From: SURF-21 sp964510515
GTDB lineage: Bacteria; Actinomycetota; Geothermincolia; Geothermincolales; RBG-13-55-18
NCBI GenBank assembly: GCA_964510515.1
Contig: CAZEAU010000012.1
Location: 1 to 64,000 of the forward strand
Reading direction: 5' to 3'
DNA length: 64,000 nucleotides
Shown here in pieces: positions 24,663 through 32,466 of this stretch (positions are counted from its first letter, which is position 1; every line of letters starts with the position of its first letter). The notes beneath the pieces were generated by a model. The model did not search any database. It worked only from the letters and a program-made list of their open reading frames with translations, and had not been told where the DNA came from. The translations under genes were made by a program, and so were the position numbers.

Positions 24663-27371
24663 TCAGACCAGCTCTTCCTCCAGGGCGTCGACCACGCTGG
24701 TATAGGCCACGATGCTGCGGTTGACCAGGTCCATGGCGGCGGACACCTTGCGGGATACCAGGGGGTCCTCCGCGGCCTCCTTTATCTGCCGCAGGATGTC
24801 CAGCACCTGTTTCATGGAGCGCACGAAATCGCCGGCGGAATATTGCGGATAGTTGGATGCCATGAACTCCAGGCCCTCGCCGCTGGCCCATTCGTGGACC
24901 ACGCGCACAAAGCCCGCATCCAGCTGGCGCAGCAGGTCCAGCCGTTCCTTTGCCTCCGCGCTCTTGACCCGTCCCTCTATGGAGCGGGCCTGGGCCACGG
25001 CCTCCTCCAGGGCGGGGGTGGGGAGCGAGGGCACCGCGGGCTTTTTTTGGCGCCATCGCTCGCGTCCGCCTCCCCTGCGGGAAGCGGGGCGTTCCCTCGA
25101 TTCGAATACGAATATGGAGGCGAAGGCGGCCGTCTCCGCCGCGTCCAGAGGGTGCAGGAGCCCGGCCTCCAGGCACTCCACCACCAGCAGGTCGCATTCG
25201 TTGTACACGCGGCTGAGGATGAGGCCCTTGCGGTTGGGCCGGCCCTCCTCCAGGTAATCGAGGCGGGCCAGGACCTTCATGATGTCCGAGAGCCTGCGCG
25301 AGGAGACGTCGCTGCGGGCCTTCATCTGCCCCTCTATGCGCGCGATCTCTTCCTTGAGGTTGCGCATCTGGCGGCATGCGTCCATGCACTGCTCGCGGTT
25401 CTTGCAGCCGTTGCAGGCCTTGCCCGTCATCTTCTCGCGCGAGGCCGCCAGCTTCGTCCGATACGGGAGGGTGTGCTCTCCCTCCCACTCCGCGGAGGGC
25501 GGGATGCTGAAAGCGGCCAGGGCCTGGCGCAGCTTCTTCTCCTTGGCCCTGGTGTCGGCGGGCAAAAAGGATGCCCCCAGATGCCCTATGGCCTGGGGGG
25601 GCAGCGGGAACTGGCCGTAGGAGACCTTGAGGAAATGAGCGCGGTCGTCCATGGTGGACACGCGCGGGTTGCCGTGCTTGTCCTCGGAGATGCCCAGCAC
25701 CACCGCCGGGCGCCGGGAGCCCTTGCGGTGCAGCACGATGACGTCTCCCTCCACCAGCTCGCCCAGCTCGCGATTCACCAGCTCTTTCCTGCGGCGCCTG
25801 CGCTCTTCCGCCACCTCCTTCTCCATGCGCGAGACCTCGTTGCGCAGCACGAAATATTCCCATGCCTTGCCGCGTTCACACACCACCTTCTTTTCCTGCC
25901 CGCGCATGCGTTTGCTCATCCTCGCCCGGGAGCGTTCCAGCCTGACCACGTCGCGGTCGGCGTGGAACTGGGCGAAGCTGGAGTTGAGCAGGTGCACCGC
26001 GTCCTCCATGGCGTGATGGCGCAGCAGGTTGACGGCCATGTTGTAGGAGGGGGTGAAGCTGGAGCGGATGGGGAGACTCTCCATCTCCGCCAGCTTCTGC
26101 ACCTGCGAGAACTGCACCATGGGGTTGTAGAGGGTGACGGAGTTGCCCACCTTGTCGATGCCCCTGCGCCCGGCGCGCCCGGTGAACTGGGTGTACTCGG
26201 TGGAGGTGAGGAAGGCGTGGCTCTCGCCGCTGAACTTGTAAAGGGACTCTATGACCACCGTCTTCGCCGGCATGTTGATGCCCAGGGACAGGGTCTCCGT
26301 CGCGAAGACCACCTTCACCAGGCCCTGCACGAAAAGGTCCTCCACCACCTCCTTGAAGATGGGGAGGCGCCCGGCGTGATGGGAGGAGATCCCCATCTTC
26401 AGGGCCTCCAGCCACGACTCGAAGCCGAACACCTTGAGGTCCTCCTCGGGCAGCCAGGCCATGCGCGCCAGCACCTGCTCCTCGATGATCTTCTTTTCTT
26501 GCGGGGAGGTGAGGTCGGCCCCGGCCTCCATGCAGTGGGTGACCCCGGCGTCGCAGCCCGCCCGGCTGAAGATGAAATAGATGGCGGGGAGCATGCCCGA
26601 CTTGTGCAGGCGCGTGACCACGTCCACGCGGCGCGGGATGAGCTGCCTGGTGCGGGGCCTCCTGCCGCCGCCGCCGCCGCCGCGCCTGGCCATGCTCTTC
26701 TCGTATTCGGCCACCACCTGGGGCGAGCGCGCCGAGAGCAGGTTGACCATGATGCCGCCGACCATGTAATAGTGGCGCAGCGGCACCGGGCGCACGTCGT
26801 GGAAGACGGTCTCCACGTCCCCGCGCAGGTCGTTCAGCCAGTCCCCGAACTCACGGTAGTTCGACACCGTGGCGGAGAGGCCGATGATCTTCACCTCCAC
26901 CGGAAGGTGGATGATGATCTCCTCCCACACCGGGCCGCGAAAGGGGTCCATGAGGTAGTGGCATTCGTCCAGCACTACGAAGCGCAGGCCGTAAAGCGCA
27001 TCGGAGCGCTCGTAGATCATATTGCGCAGAACCTCGGTGGTCATGACCACCACCGGGGCCTCGGCGTTGATGCTGTTGTCCCCGGTGAGGAGGCCGACGT
27101 TATCGGCGCCGTAAATGGAGCAGAAGTCGCGGTACTTCTGGTTGCTCAGCGCCTTGAGGGGCGTGGTGTAGAAGGTCTTGTCCCCCGTCTTCTCCGCCGC
27201 CCAGACGGCATACTCGGCCACCACCGTCTTTCCGGAGCCGGTGGGGGCGGCCACGAGGACGGAACGCCCCCTGGACAGGTGCTCGATGGCTTCTTGCTGG
27301 AAGCGGTCGAGGGGGAAGGCGTATCGCGACTCGAATTCCTTCGTATCGATTCCCTTGTTCTCAGCGTTCAC
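24663..27371 (-). CDS. Ski2/Mtr4-like DEAD-box RNA helicase (HelY-like)
   Basis: This is a 902-residue superfamily 2 helicase. Motif I is A-A-P-T-G-S-G-K-T, motif II D-E-C-H, motif III S-A-T, and motif VI Q-F-T-G-R-A-G-R-R-G. The N-terminal Q-like region F-P-L-D-R-F-Q-Q-E-A-I marks the Ski2 group. The C-terminal half holds a cysteine cluster (C-N-G-C-K-N-R-E-Q-C-M-D-A-C, C-x2-C-x5-C-x3-C) and a helical DSHCT-type domain. Such proteins remodel RNA for decay or ribosome biogenesis. I prefer the GTG at 27371, which gives the normal N-terminus; TACAAT ends six bases before it, so the mRNA may be leaderless. An ATG at 27413 would add 14 unlikely residues. Confidence 0.92.
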   Translation of the reverse strand: MNAENKGIDTKEFESRYAFPLDRFQQEAIEHLSRGRSVLVAAPTGSGKTVVAEYAVWAAEKTGDKTFYTTPLKALSNQKYRDFCSIYGADNVGLLTGDNSINAEAPVVVMTTEVLRNMIYERSDALYGLRFVVLDECHYLMDPFRGPVWEEIIIHLPVEVKIIGLSATVSNYREFGDWLNDLRGDVETVFHDVRPVPLRHYYMVGGIMVNLLSARSPQVVAEYEKSMARRGGGGGGRRPRTRQLIPRRVDVVTRLHKSGMLPAIYFIFSRAGCDAGVTHCMEAGADLTSPQEKKIIEEQVLARMAWLPEEDLKVFGFESWLEALKMGISSHHAGRLPIFKEVVEDLFVQGLVKVVFATETLSLGINMPAKTVVIESLYKFSGESHAFLTSTEYTQFTGRAGRRGIDKVGNSVTLYNPMVQFSQVQKLAEMESLPIRSSFTPSYNMAVNLLRHHAMEDAVHLLNSSFAQFHADRDVVRLERSRARMSKRMRGQEKKVVCERGKAWEYFVLRNEVSRMEKEVAEERRRRRKELVNRELGELVEGDVIVLHRKGSRRPAVVLGISEDKHGNPRVSTMDDRAHFLKVSYGQFPLPPQAIGHLGASFLPADTRAKEKKLRQALAAFSIPPSAEWEGEHTLPYRTKLAASREKMTGKACNGCKNREQCMDACRQMRNLKEEIARIEGQMKARSDVSSRRLSDIMKVLARLDYLEEGRPNRKGLILSRVYNECDLLVVECLEAGLLHPLDAAETAAFASIFVFESRERPASRRGGGRERWRQKKPAVPSLPTPALEEAVAQARSIEGRVKSAEAKERLDLLRQLDAGFVRVVHEWASGEGLEFMASNYPQYSAGDFVRSMKQVLDILRQIKEAAEDPLVSRKVSAAMDLVNRSIVAYTSVVDALEEELV

Positions 27372-27490
27372 GTAACCATTGTAGCAGATGCCGCGCCATG
27401 TGAGGGTGACCATTTACGGTCCGCCCCGTTTTCACGCCCGCCGGGAATGGATTAGGATTGCCCTGGCGGGCGGAGGAGGAGAGGAGGGCG

Positions 27491-28411
27491 ATGGCGGCGA
27501 GGGATGAGCGCAAGGGGGGAGGAGCGGGCGGCGGGGGTGCGGCGCGCCGGCGCGCGCACGCGTCGGCGCGGGAGGGGACTCCCCTGCGCTGCGAGGAGCT
27601 GCGGGTGGGGCAGGTGCGGGAGGCGCTCTCCTTCCTCGAACGCGACCCCGTGCGCAACCTGCGCCCGCTCTGGGCCCTGCGCCGCTGGGGCCCCTTCAAC
27701 CTCGGCCTCGCGGAACAGGGAGGTTACCTCGCGGCGTGGGACGGCGGCGGCATGCGGGGGCTGCTCTTCCTCAACAATCAGGGCATGATGAGGATCGCCG
27801 CGCGAGGCGGCGTCGCGGTCGCGCTGGTGGAAAAAGCGCTTTCCTCCTGGGGGATGCCCCAGGTGCTGGCCGGGCCCGAGGAGGAGGTGGAGGAGGTCCT
27901 CGGCGCGGTGCGGGAGCTTGCGAAGGCGGTGGAGCACCGCGAGGAGGAGGTGAGCATGGCGCTCTCGGCGCAGGATTTCGTCCCCCGCGCTGGAGGGGCC
28001 GAGCCGGCATGCGAGGACGACCTGGAGCAGCTGGTGGACCTGGAGAGGATGCTGTACCGCGATCTCCTGGGCAGTTGCCCGCAGGCCTGGGCCGTGCGCC
28101 TGCAGATGCGGCGCTCCCTCGAGGGGGGCGCGGCGGCGGTGGTGCGCCACGGAGGAAAAGCTGTGGCCAAGGCGGAGATAGAGGCGGCAACGCCGCGGGC
28201 GGACGAACTGGGCGGGGTATATACGATGCCGGAGCACCGGCGCCGCGGTCACGCCGCCGCGGCCTGCTCCCTGCTGTGCGGGGCCAGCCTGGAGCGTGGC
28301 AGGGCGGTGCGCCTGGAGACGCAGCGCGACAACACCGCCGCCCTTTCCCTCTACCGCGAACTGGGCTTCAAGGTGCTCTGGCCCCACCTCGCGGTGCGTT
28401 TCCGCCGCTAG
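27491..28411 (+). CDS. DUF4081-GNAT acetyltransferase
   Basis: This 306-residue two-domain protein has an N-terminal half (about 30-150) resembling the actinobacterial DUF4081 domain that precedes GNAT domains. The C-terminal half is a GNAT N-acetyltransferase with the acetyl-CoA loop G-G-V-Y-T-M-P-E-H-R-R-R-G-H-A-A and the late A-L-S-L-Y-R-E-L-G-F-K. The substrate is unknown. The start at 27491 follows a GGAGGAGAGGAGGG purine tract; an in-frame ATG at 27458 is less likely. It is divergent from the helicase gene with about 120 bp between. Confidence 0.85.
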   Translation: MAARDERKGGGAGGGGAARRRAHASAREGTPLRCEELRVGQVREALSFLERDPVRNLRPLWALRRWGPFNLGLAEQGGYLAAWDGGGMRGLLFLNNQGMMRIAARGGVAVALVEKALSSWGMPQVLAGPEEEVEEVLGAVRELAKAVEHREEEVSMALSAQDFVPRAGGAEPACEDDLEQLVDLERMLYRDLLGSCPQAWAVRLQMRRSLEGGAAAVVRHGGKAVAKAEIEAATPRADELGGVYTMPEHRRRGHAAAACSLLCGASLERGRAVRLETQRDNTAALSLYRELGFKVLWPHLAVRFRR

Positions 28412-28535
28412 CGACCCGGCGCCGCCGGCCGCGCGGCGCGAGGGCGTGGGCGGCCGGGGGACCCCGCGATGGTGATAGAATCGACCTTGTGCGGCGGACG
28501 CCCGGCATCTCGCCCGGGACGACAGGGAGGAAGGC

Positions 28536-28622
28536 ATGAGCGCTGGCGGCAGGTATCGGGGGCCGCGTGCGGACACCTTTCCGCACCCCGCCCTTATCGG
28601 CGCGGAGCTCGGCCCCGGGTGA
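28536..28622 (+). CDS. Small ORF (28 residues) coupled to DUF488 gene
   Basis: The ATG at 28536 follows GGGAGGAAGG at ideal distance. The 28-codon frame ends in TGA whose A is the first base of the next gene's ATG (TGATG). The layout suggests translational coupling, with ribosomes ending here restarting on DUF488. The peptide has no recognisable motif (M-S-A-G-G-R-Y-R-G-P-R-A). It may be a leader that delivers ribosomes rather than a functional peptide. Confidence 0.4.
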   Translation: MSAGGRYRGPRADTFPHPALIGAELGPG

Positions 28623-29098
28623 TGGAACCCCGACGCCTTATCTTCACCTTGGGCACGAGCACCCGGAGCATGGAGGAGTTCATCGCCATACTCGAGGCGC
28701 GGGGCATCACCAGGGTCTGCGACGTACGCCATTACCCCGGCAGCAGGAGGTATCCGCATTTCTCCCGCGAGCCGTTCTCCGCCTCCCTGCGGGCGGCGGG
28801 GATCGATTACGTGTGGTTGGGAGAGGAGCTGGGCGGCTACCGCAAGGGCGGTTACGAAGCCCACATGTCGACCCCGGAATTCGCGCGCGGCCTGGATGAA
28901 CTGCAGCGCCTTGCGGCCGAGGAAGCCACGGCGGTGGTGTGCGCGGAGGTCCTGCCCTGGAGGTGCCACCGCCGCTATATCGCTCGGGCCCTGGAGGAGA
29001 GGGGCTGGGAGGTGGTGCACGTGCTCGACCTGGCGCGGGACTGGAAGCCCAGGGAGGCGCAGCCGCCTCAAGACGGGCTCTTCACCGAATCGCCTTGA
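28622..29098 (+). CDS. DUF488 family protein
   Basis: This 158-residue cytoplasmic protein belongs to DUF488. Typical features are the start R-L-I-F-T-L-G-T-S-T-R-S-M-E-E-F, the D-V-R-H-Y-P-G-S-R-R-Y-P-H-F motif with conserved Arg residues, L-G-G-Y-R-K-G-G-Y, and A-E-V-L-P-W-R-C-H-R-R-Y-I-A with the conserved Cys. The family is structurally characterised but its biochemical role is not settled. The frame is open upstream, but the ATG at 28622 matches the family start and overlaps the stop of the 28-codon ORF. Confidence 0.88.
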   Translation: MEPRRLIFTLGTSTRSMEEFIAILEARGITRVCDVRHYPGSRRYPHFSREPFSASLRAAGIDYVWLGEELGGYRKGGYEAHMSTPEFARGLDELQRLAAEEATAVVCAEVLPWRCHRRYIARALEERGWEVVHVLDLARDWKPREAQPPQDGLFTESP

Positions 29099-29294
29099 GC
29101 CCGGTGCCGCGGGCGCGCGGGAGGGCCTCTTCGCCTCTCCTCGAGGCCGCGGGCGGGAGGGAACTGCGCGAGGAGCGCGCTCGTCCCATGCAAGAGCGGC
29201 GGACGCCACGCAAACGGGCATGCTCCCGGTCGCGGGAACGGTTATGATGGTCTTGCCGGCGGCTCGGAGACCATGCCGATGAAAGCGAGGAAAA

Positions 29295-30167
29295 ATGCGT
29301 AAACAGACGGCCGGAACCCTGGCTTTGCTGGTCTGCCTGGCGGTGGCGACATCCCTTTTGGCGGCCGCGTGCGGCGGCGGCAATGCGGAGGGTTTGCTGC
29401 GGAGGGAGCTTCCCGAAAACGCCACGCCGGAGAAGATAATGCTCGACGGCCTGAACGCGACCGACGCCGCCAAAACCCTGCATTACGTCTTTGATTACGC
29501 CTTCATCATCCCTCCCAGCGGCATGCAGGCATACACCAGCGAGGTGGCCCTCAACGGCGAGGGGGACTTCGACTCCGCGAGCCGCAACTCCAGGGCGCAC
29601 ATGGTGTGGCCTTCCTTCGACATCGAGTTCGACTACACTCTCTACGACGGGGTGCAATACTACCGCAGCGACGTGGACGGGCCCTGGTACGAACTTCCCG
29701 CGGGTTCGTCTCTGAGCATCCCCAGCGTCTCGGAGATCACCCGCAACACGGCGGAGTACATGGACAACTTCCAGAAGATAACCCGGCGCGAGGACGAAGT
29801 GGTCAACGGGCGCGACTGCTACCATATCGCCATGGTGCCCAACTTCGGCGCCATCATGGAGAACCAGGAGTTTCTGGACATGATCAAGGGGGACCAGGAG
29901 CAGTTGGCGGAGGACGCCCTTTCCCGGCTGGAGGAGATCAAGGAGTCGCTCAAGGAGGCTAGCGTCAACTACGAGTACTGGTTCGACAAGGAGTACCTGG
30001 TGTTGCGGCGTACCGTCTATAACATAGAGATGGTGCAGGCGGGCGGCGAAGAGAACCTCTCCTATACGGTGAAGATGATCATGGAGATCGACTTCCCCGC
30101 CTACAACCACGAGGTGGAGATATCCAAGCCGCAGGAGGCACAGCCGCGGAAGGGGCGGGGGAATTGA
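29295..30167 (+). CDS. Putative lipoprotein
   Basis: This 290-residue protein has a lipoprotein signal peptide ending L-L-A-A-A-C with the lipidated Cys at 26. The mature part has several beta-strand-like stretches and W/Y-rich blocks (Y-Y-R-S-D-V-D-G-P-W-Y-E-L-P) similar in style to LppX/LprG-type lipid-binding lipoproteins of actinobacteria; homology is only suggested. It overlaps the following lipoprotein gene by four bases, so the two are co-translated and probably act together at the outer face of the membrane. The ATG at 29295 follows GCGAGGAAAA. Confidence 0.75.
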   Translation: MRKQTAGTLALLVCLAVATSLLAAACGGGNAEGLLRRELPENATPEKIMLDGLNATDAAKTLHYVFDYAFIIPPSGMQAYTSEVALNGEGDFDSASRNSRAHMVWPSFDIEFDYTLYDGVQYYRSDVDGPWYELPAGSSLSIPSVSEITRNTAEYMDNFQKITRREDEVVNGRDCYHIAMVPNFGAIMENQEFLDMIKGDQEQLAEDALSRLEEIKESLKEASVNYEYWFDKEYLVLRRTVYNIEMVQAGGEENLSYTVKMIMEIDFPAYNHEVEISKPQEAQPRKGRGN

Positions 30168-30976
30168 CGGCCGGGAAGCGGCGCGCCGCATTCTCCTTGC
30201 TCGCCCTTCTGACAGCGGCGCTTCTCTTCGCCAGCTGCGGGAACGCGGCGAAGGATCCCCGGGAGACGCTGGACGCGGCCGTGCGCGCCGCCCGCGACGC
30301 GGGGAGCGCCCAGGCCAGCCTGATGGTGAGCGTGTCCCCCCTGGAGGAGGGAAAGGGCATGAGCCTGGACCTGGAGGGCGACGTCTGGGTGGACTTGGAG
30401 GGGGACGCCGTCGAGGCGCGCTTCATGGTCATGGGCATGGAAGCCTCCCTGCGCTACGTGGAGGGGGAGGCTTTCCTGCAGATCGGGGGCACCTGGTATG
30501 CGCTTGAGGGAGAGATAGCCGGGGGCATCGGCGCCTCGGCCGTTGGCGCCGCCTTTGAGGTTCTGCCCTCCCTCCCCGAGCTCCTGTCCTCGGCCCGCGA
30601 GGTCGAGCACCTGGAGGACAGGGAGGTGAGCGGCTGCGATTGCGCGGTCCTGGAGGTGGTTCCCGACCTGCAGGCGGTCTCCTCCGCGCGCGCCGTGCGC
30701 GAGCTGGCGCGTGAACTGGGCATGAGCGAGGAAGAGGTGCGGGAATACCTCGAGGGCGCGGACCTCTCCCTGCAGGCCTACGTGCAGAAGGGTGAATCCG
30801 TCCTGCGGCAGGTGTCGCTGGCCGCGAGCGTGGAGCTGCCCTCGCTGGACGAGTTGGTGGGCCTGCCCCTGCTTCCGCGCAGGGCGCGCCTGGAGATGAC
30901 CCTGTACTTCGCGCAGTACGGCGTGGAGGTGGAGGTGCGGGCTCCGGCCGGCGCCGTCCCCTTCGCGGGGCTTTGA
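30164..30976 (+). CDS. Putative lipoprotein, paralogue of preceding gene
   Basis: This 270-residue protein has a signal peptide ending L-F-A-S-C (Cys at 25). The mature domain again has the alternating pattern of an LppX-like beta sheet (S-L-D-L-E-G-D-V-W-V-D and G-G-T-W-Y-A-L). The W-Y block corresponds to that of the upstream lipoprotein, so the two are likely paralogues. The start is a TTG overlapping the previous stop (ATTGA arrangement). Function unknown; an envelope lipid or glycolipid carrier is one possibility. Confidence 0.72.
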   Translation: MTAGKRRAAFSLLALLTAALLFASCGNAAKDPRETLDAAVRAARDAGSAQASLMVSVSPLEEGKGMSLDLEGDVWVDLEGDAVEARFMVMGMEASLRYVEGEAFLQIGGTWYALEGEIAGGIGASAVGAAFEVLPSLPELLSSAREVEHLEDREVSGCDCAVLEVVPDLQAVSSARAVRELARELGMSEEEVREYLEGADLSLQAYVQKGESVLRQVSLAASVELPSLDELVGLPLLPRRARLEMTLYFAQYGVEVEVRAPAGAVPFAGL

Positions 30977-30994
30977 GCCCGGCCGCCCGCAGGT

Positions 30995-31141
30995 GCTCGC
31001 GAGGCGGCGCCGGATAGAGGCGCGCACGCCGTCTCTGTCCACGCCGCCCTCGCTGCCGGAATGCTCTCGCAGCTTCAGCACCAGCGCGAGGACGGACTCG
31101 AAATCCTCCCGCCGTGCCTCCCTGATGATGGCCTCCACCTC
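30995..31141 (-). pseudogene. N-terminal fragment of a GNAT acetyltransferase
   Basis: On the minus strand, V-E-A-I-I-R-E-A-R-R-E-D-F-E-S-V-L-A-L is a typical GNAT N-terminus. After about 49 residues the similarity is lost near the 3' end of the lipoprotein gene. The acetyl-CoA binding part is missing. A GTG at 31138 with GGAGG-type sequence is the likely old start. Repeats of the CRISPR remnant begin right beside it. Confidence 0.45.
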
Positions 31142-31147
31142 TCCCCC

Positions 31148-31418
31148 TCCCTCCCCCTCGCACGTGGGGAGCGACGTCATGAGCATCTCCCGCCGCGGGG
31201 CGGGGCGTGCCTCTCCCTTGCACGTGGGGGGAGACGGTCGTATCCCTGGCGGTGGGAGAGGACGCTCTCGCCTCTCCCACGCACGTGGGGAGCGATGCGA
31301 TGAAGATGCCGTGATGGAAGCGGTCAGGGCGCCTCTCCCACGCACGTGGAGAGCGACGTGGATCGTCGAGGATGATGCGTATTTCTTTTAACTCTCTCTC
31401 CCGCATGTGGGGAGCGAC
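31148..31418. CRISPR. Degenerate CRISPR array, type I-E-like, five repeats and four spacers
   Basis: Five 28-bp repeats with the core CACGTGGGGAGCGAC occupy 31148-31175, 31208-31235, 31269-31296, 31330-31357 and 31391-31418. The best-conserved form is CGCCTCTCCCACG followed by that core. The spacers (31176-31207, 31236-31268, 31297-31329, 31358-31390) are 32, 33, 33 and 33 bp and unrelated to each other. Repeat and spacer lengths are exactly those of type I-E. Repeats differ at several positions at both ends, and no cas gene is in the window, so it is probably an inactive relic or a stray array. Confidence 0.72.
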
Positions 31419-31591
31419 GTTGCGTTCCCATGCCGGGCCCGGCGACTTGAGCGGTCTCCGCGCCTGGCGAGGGCCGGCGCGCATGTCGGCGGTGCGGGGC
31501 CGCCCGGCCGTATCGGCCCCGCGCGTCCGCCGCCTACTACCTGCCTCCCGGTATTTGATATCATAGCCGTATTCGAGGAGCGGAGGTAAGC

Positions 31592-32464
31592 ATGTACTTT
31601 CAGGATATGATCATGGCCCTGCAGTCATATTGGACGGGCCGCGGCTGCATCCTGGCGCAGCCCCATGACGTGGAGGTGGGGGCGGGCACCTTCAACCCCG
31701 CCACCTTCCTGCGCGCCCTGGGGCCGGAGCCCTGGAGGGTGGCCTACGTGGAGCCCTCGCGGCGGCCCACCGACGGGCGCTACGCCGAGAACCCCAACCG
31801 CCTGCACCAGCACACCCAGTTCCAGGTCATCCTCAAACCCTCGCCCGAGGATGTGCAGGACATCTACCTGGAATCGCTGCGGGCCATCGACATCGACATC
31901 CACCTCCATGACGTGAGGTTCGTCGAGGACGACTGGGAGTCCCCCACCCTGGGAGCCTGGGGCCTGGGCTGGGAGGTATGGCTGGACGGCATGGAGATCA
32001 CCCAGTTCACTTATTTCCAGCAGGTCGGGTCCCTCGACTGCCGCCCCGTCTCCGTGGAGCTGACCTACGGCATGGAGAGGCTGGCCATGTACGTGCAGGA
32101 GGTGGACAACGTCTTCGACCTGCGCTGGAACGAGGCGCTCAGCTATGGAGAAGTGCAGCGCCGCGCCGAGGTGGAATGGAGCGCCTACTGCTTCGACGAG
32201 GCGGACACCGATATGACCTTCGACCTCTTCGACCGCAACGAGGCCGAGGCCAGGCGCCTGCTGGAGAGGGGCCTGGTGCTGCCGGCGTACGACTGCGTGC
32301 TCAAGTGCTCCCATCTCTTCAACATCCTCGACGCCCGCGGGGTGATCAGCGTCACCGAGCGCACCGGCTACATCGCGCGGGTCAGGGACATCGCCCGCGG
32401 GACGGCCTCCGCCTACCTGGCGCAACGCGAGGACATGGGCTTCCCCATGCTGGGGAGGGGATGA
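31592..32464 (+). CDS. glyQ: Glycyl-tRNA synthetase alpha subunit
   Basis: This 290-residue catalytic alpha subunit of the heterotetrameric glycyl-tRNA synthetase makes Gly-tRNA with glyS. It starts M-Y-F-Q-D-M-I-M-A-L-Q-S-Y-W as usual. Family blocks such as G-C-I-L-A-Q-P-H-D-V-E-V-G-A-G-T, Y-V-E-P-S-R-R-P-T-D-G-R-Y, N-P-N-R-L-H-Q-H-T-Q-F-Q-V and M-E-I-T-Q-F-T-Y-F-Q-Q-V are intact. Length is normal. The start has GGAGCGGAGG upstream. No T-box leader is evident in the 170 bp before it. The stop is two bases before the glyS start. Confidence 0.97.
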   Translation: MYFQDMIMALQSYWTGRGCILAQPHDVEVGAGTFNPATFLRALGPEPWRVAYVEPSRRPTDGRYAENPNRLHQHTQFQVILKPSPEDVQDIYLESLRAIDIDIHLHDVRFVEDDWESPTLGAWGLGWEVWLDGMEITQFTYFQQVGSLDCRPVSVELTYGMERLAMYVQEVDNVFDLRWNEALSYGEVQRRAEVEWSAYCFDEADTDMTFDLFDRNEAEARRLLERGLVLPAYDCVLKCSHLFNILDARGVISVTERTGYIARVRDIARGTASAYLAQREDMGFPMLGRG

Positions 32465-32466
32465 GG

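Noticed and set aside
24843..27455. Long plus-strand open frame over the helicase
   Set aside because: The helicase motifs are on the minus strand; this is an antisense shadow.
31148..31418. Repeats as part of a coding sequence
   Set aside because: The frames across them encode no consistent repeat (the period is 60-61 bp, not a multiple of three), and spacers are unrelated.
31420..31591. T-box riboswitch before glyQ
   Set aside because: No conserved T-box sequence or terminator/antiterminator pair is visible in the 170 bp before the gene.
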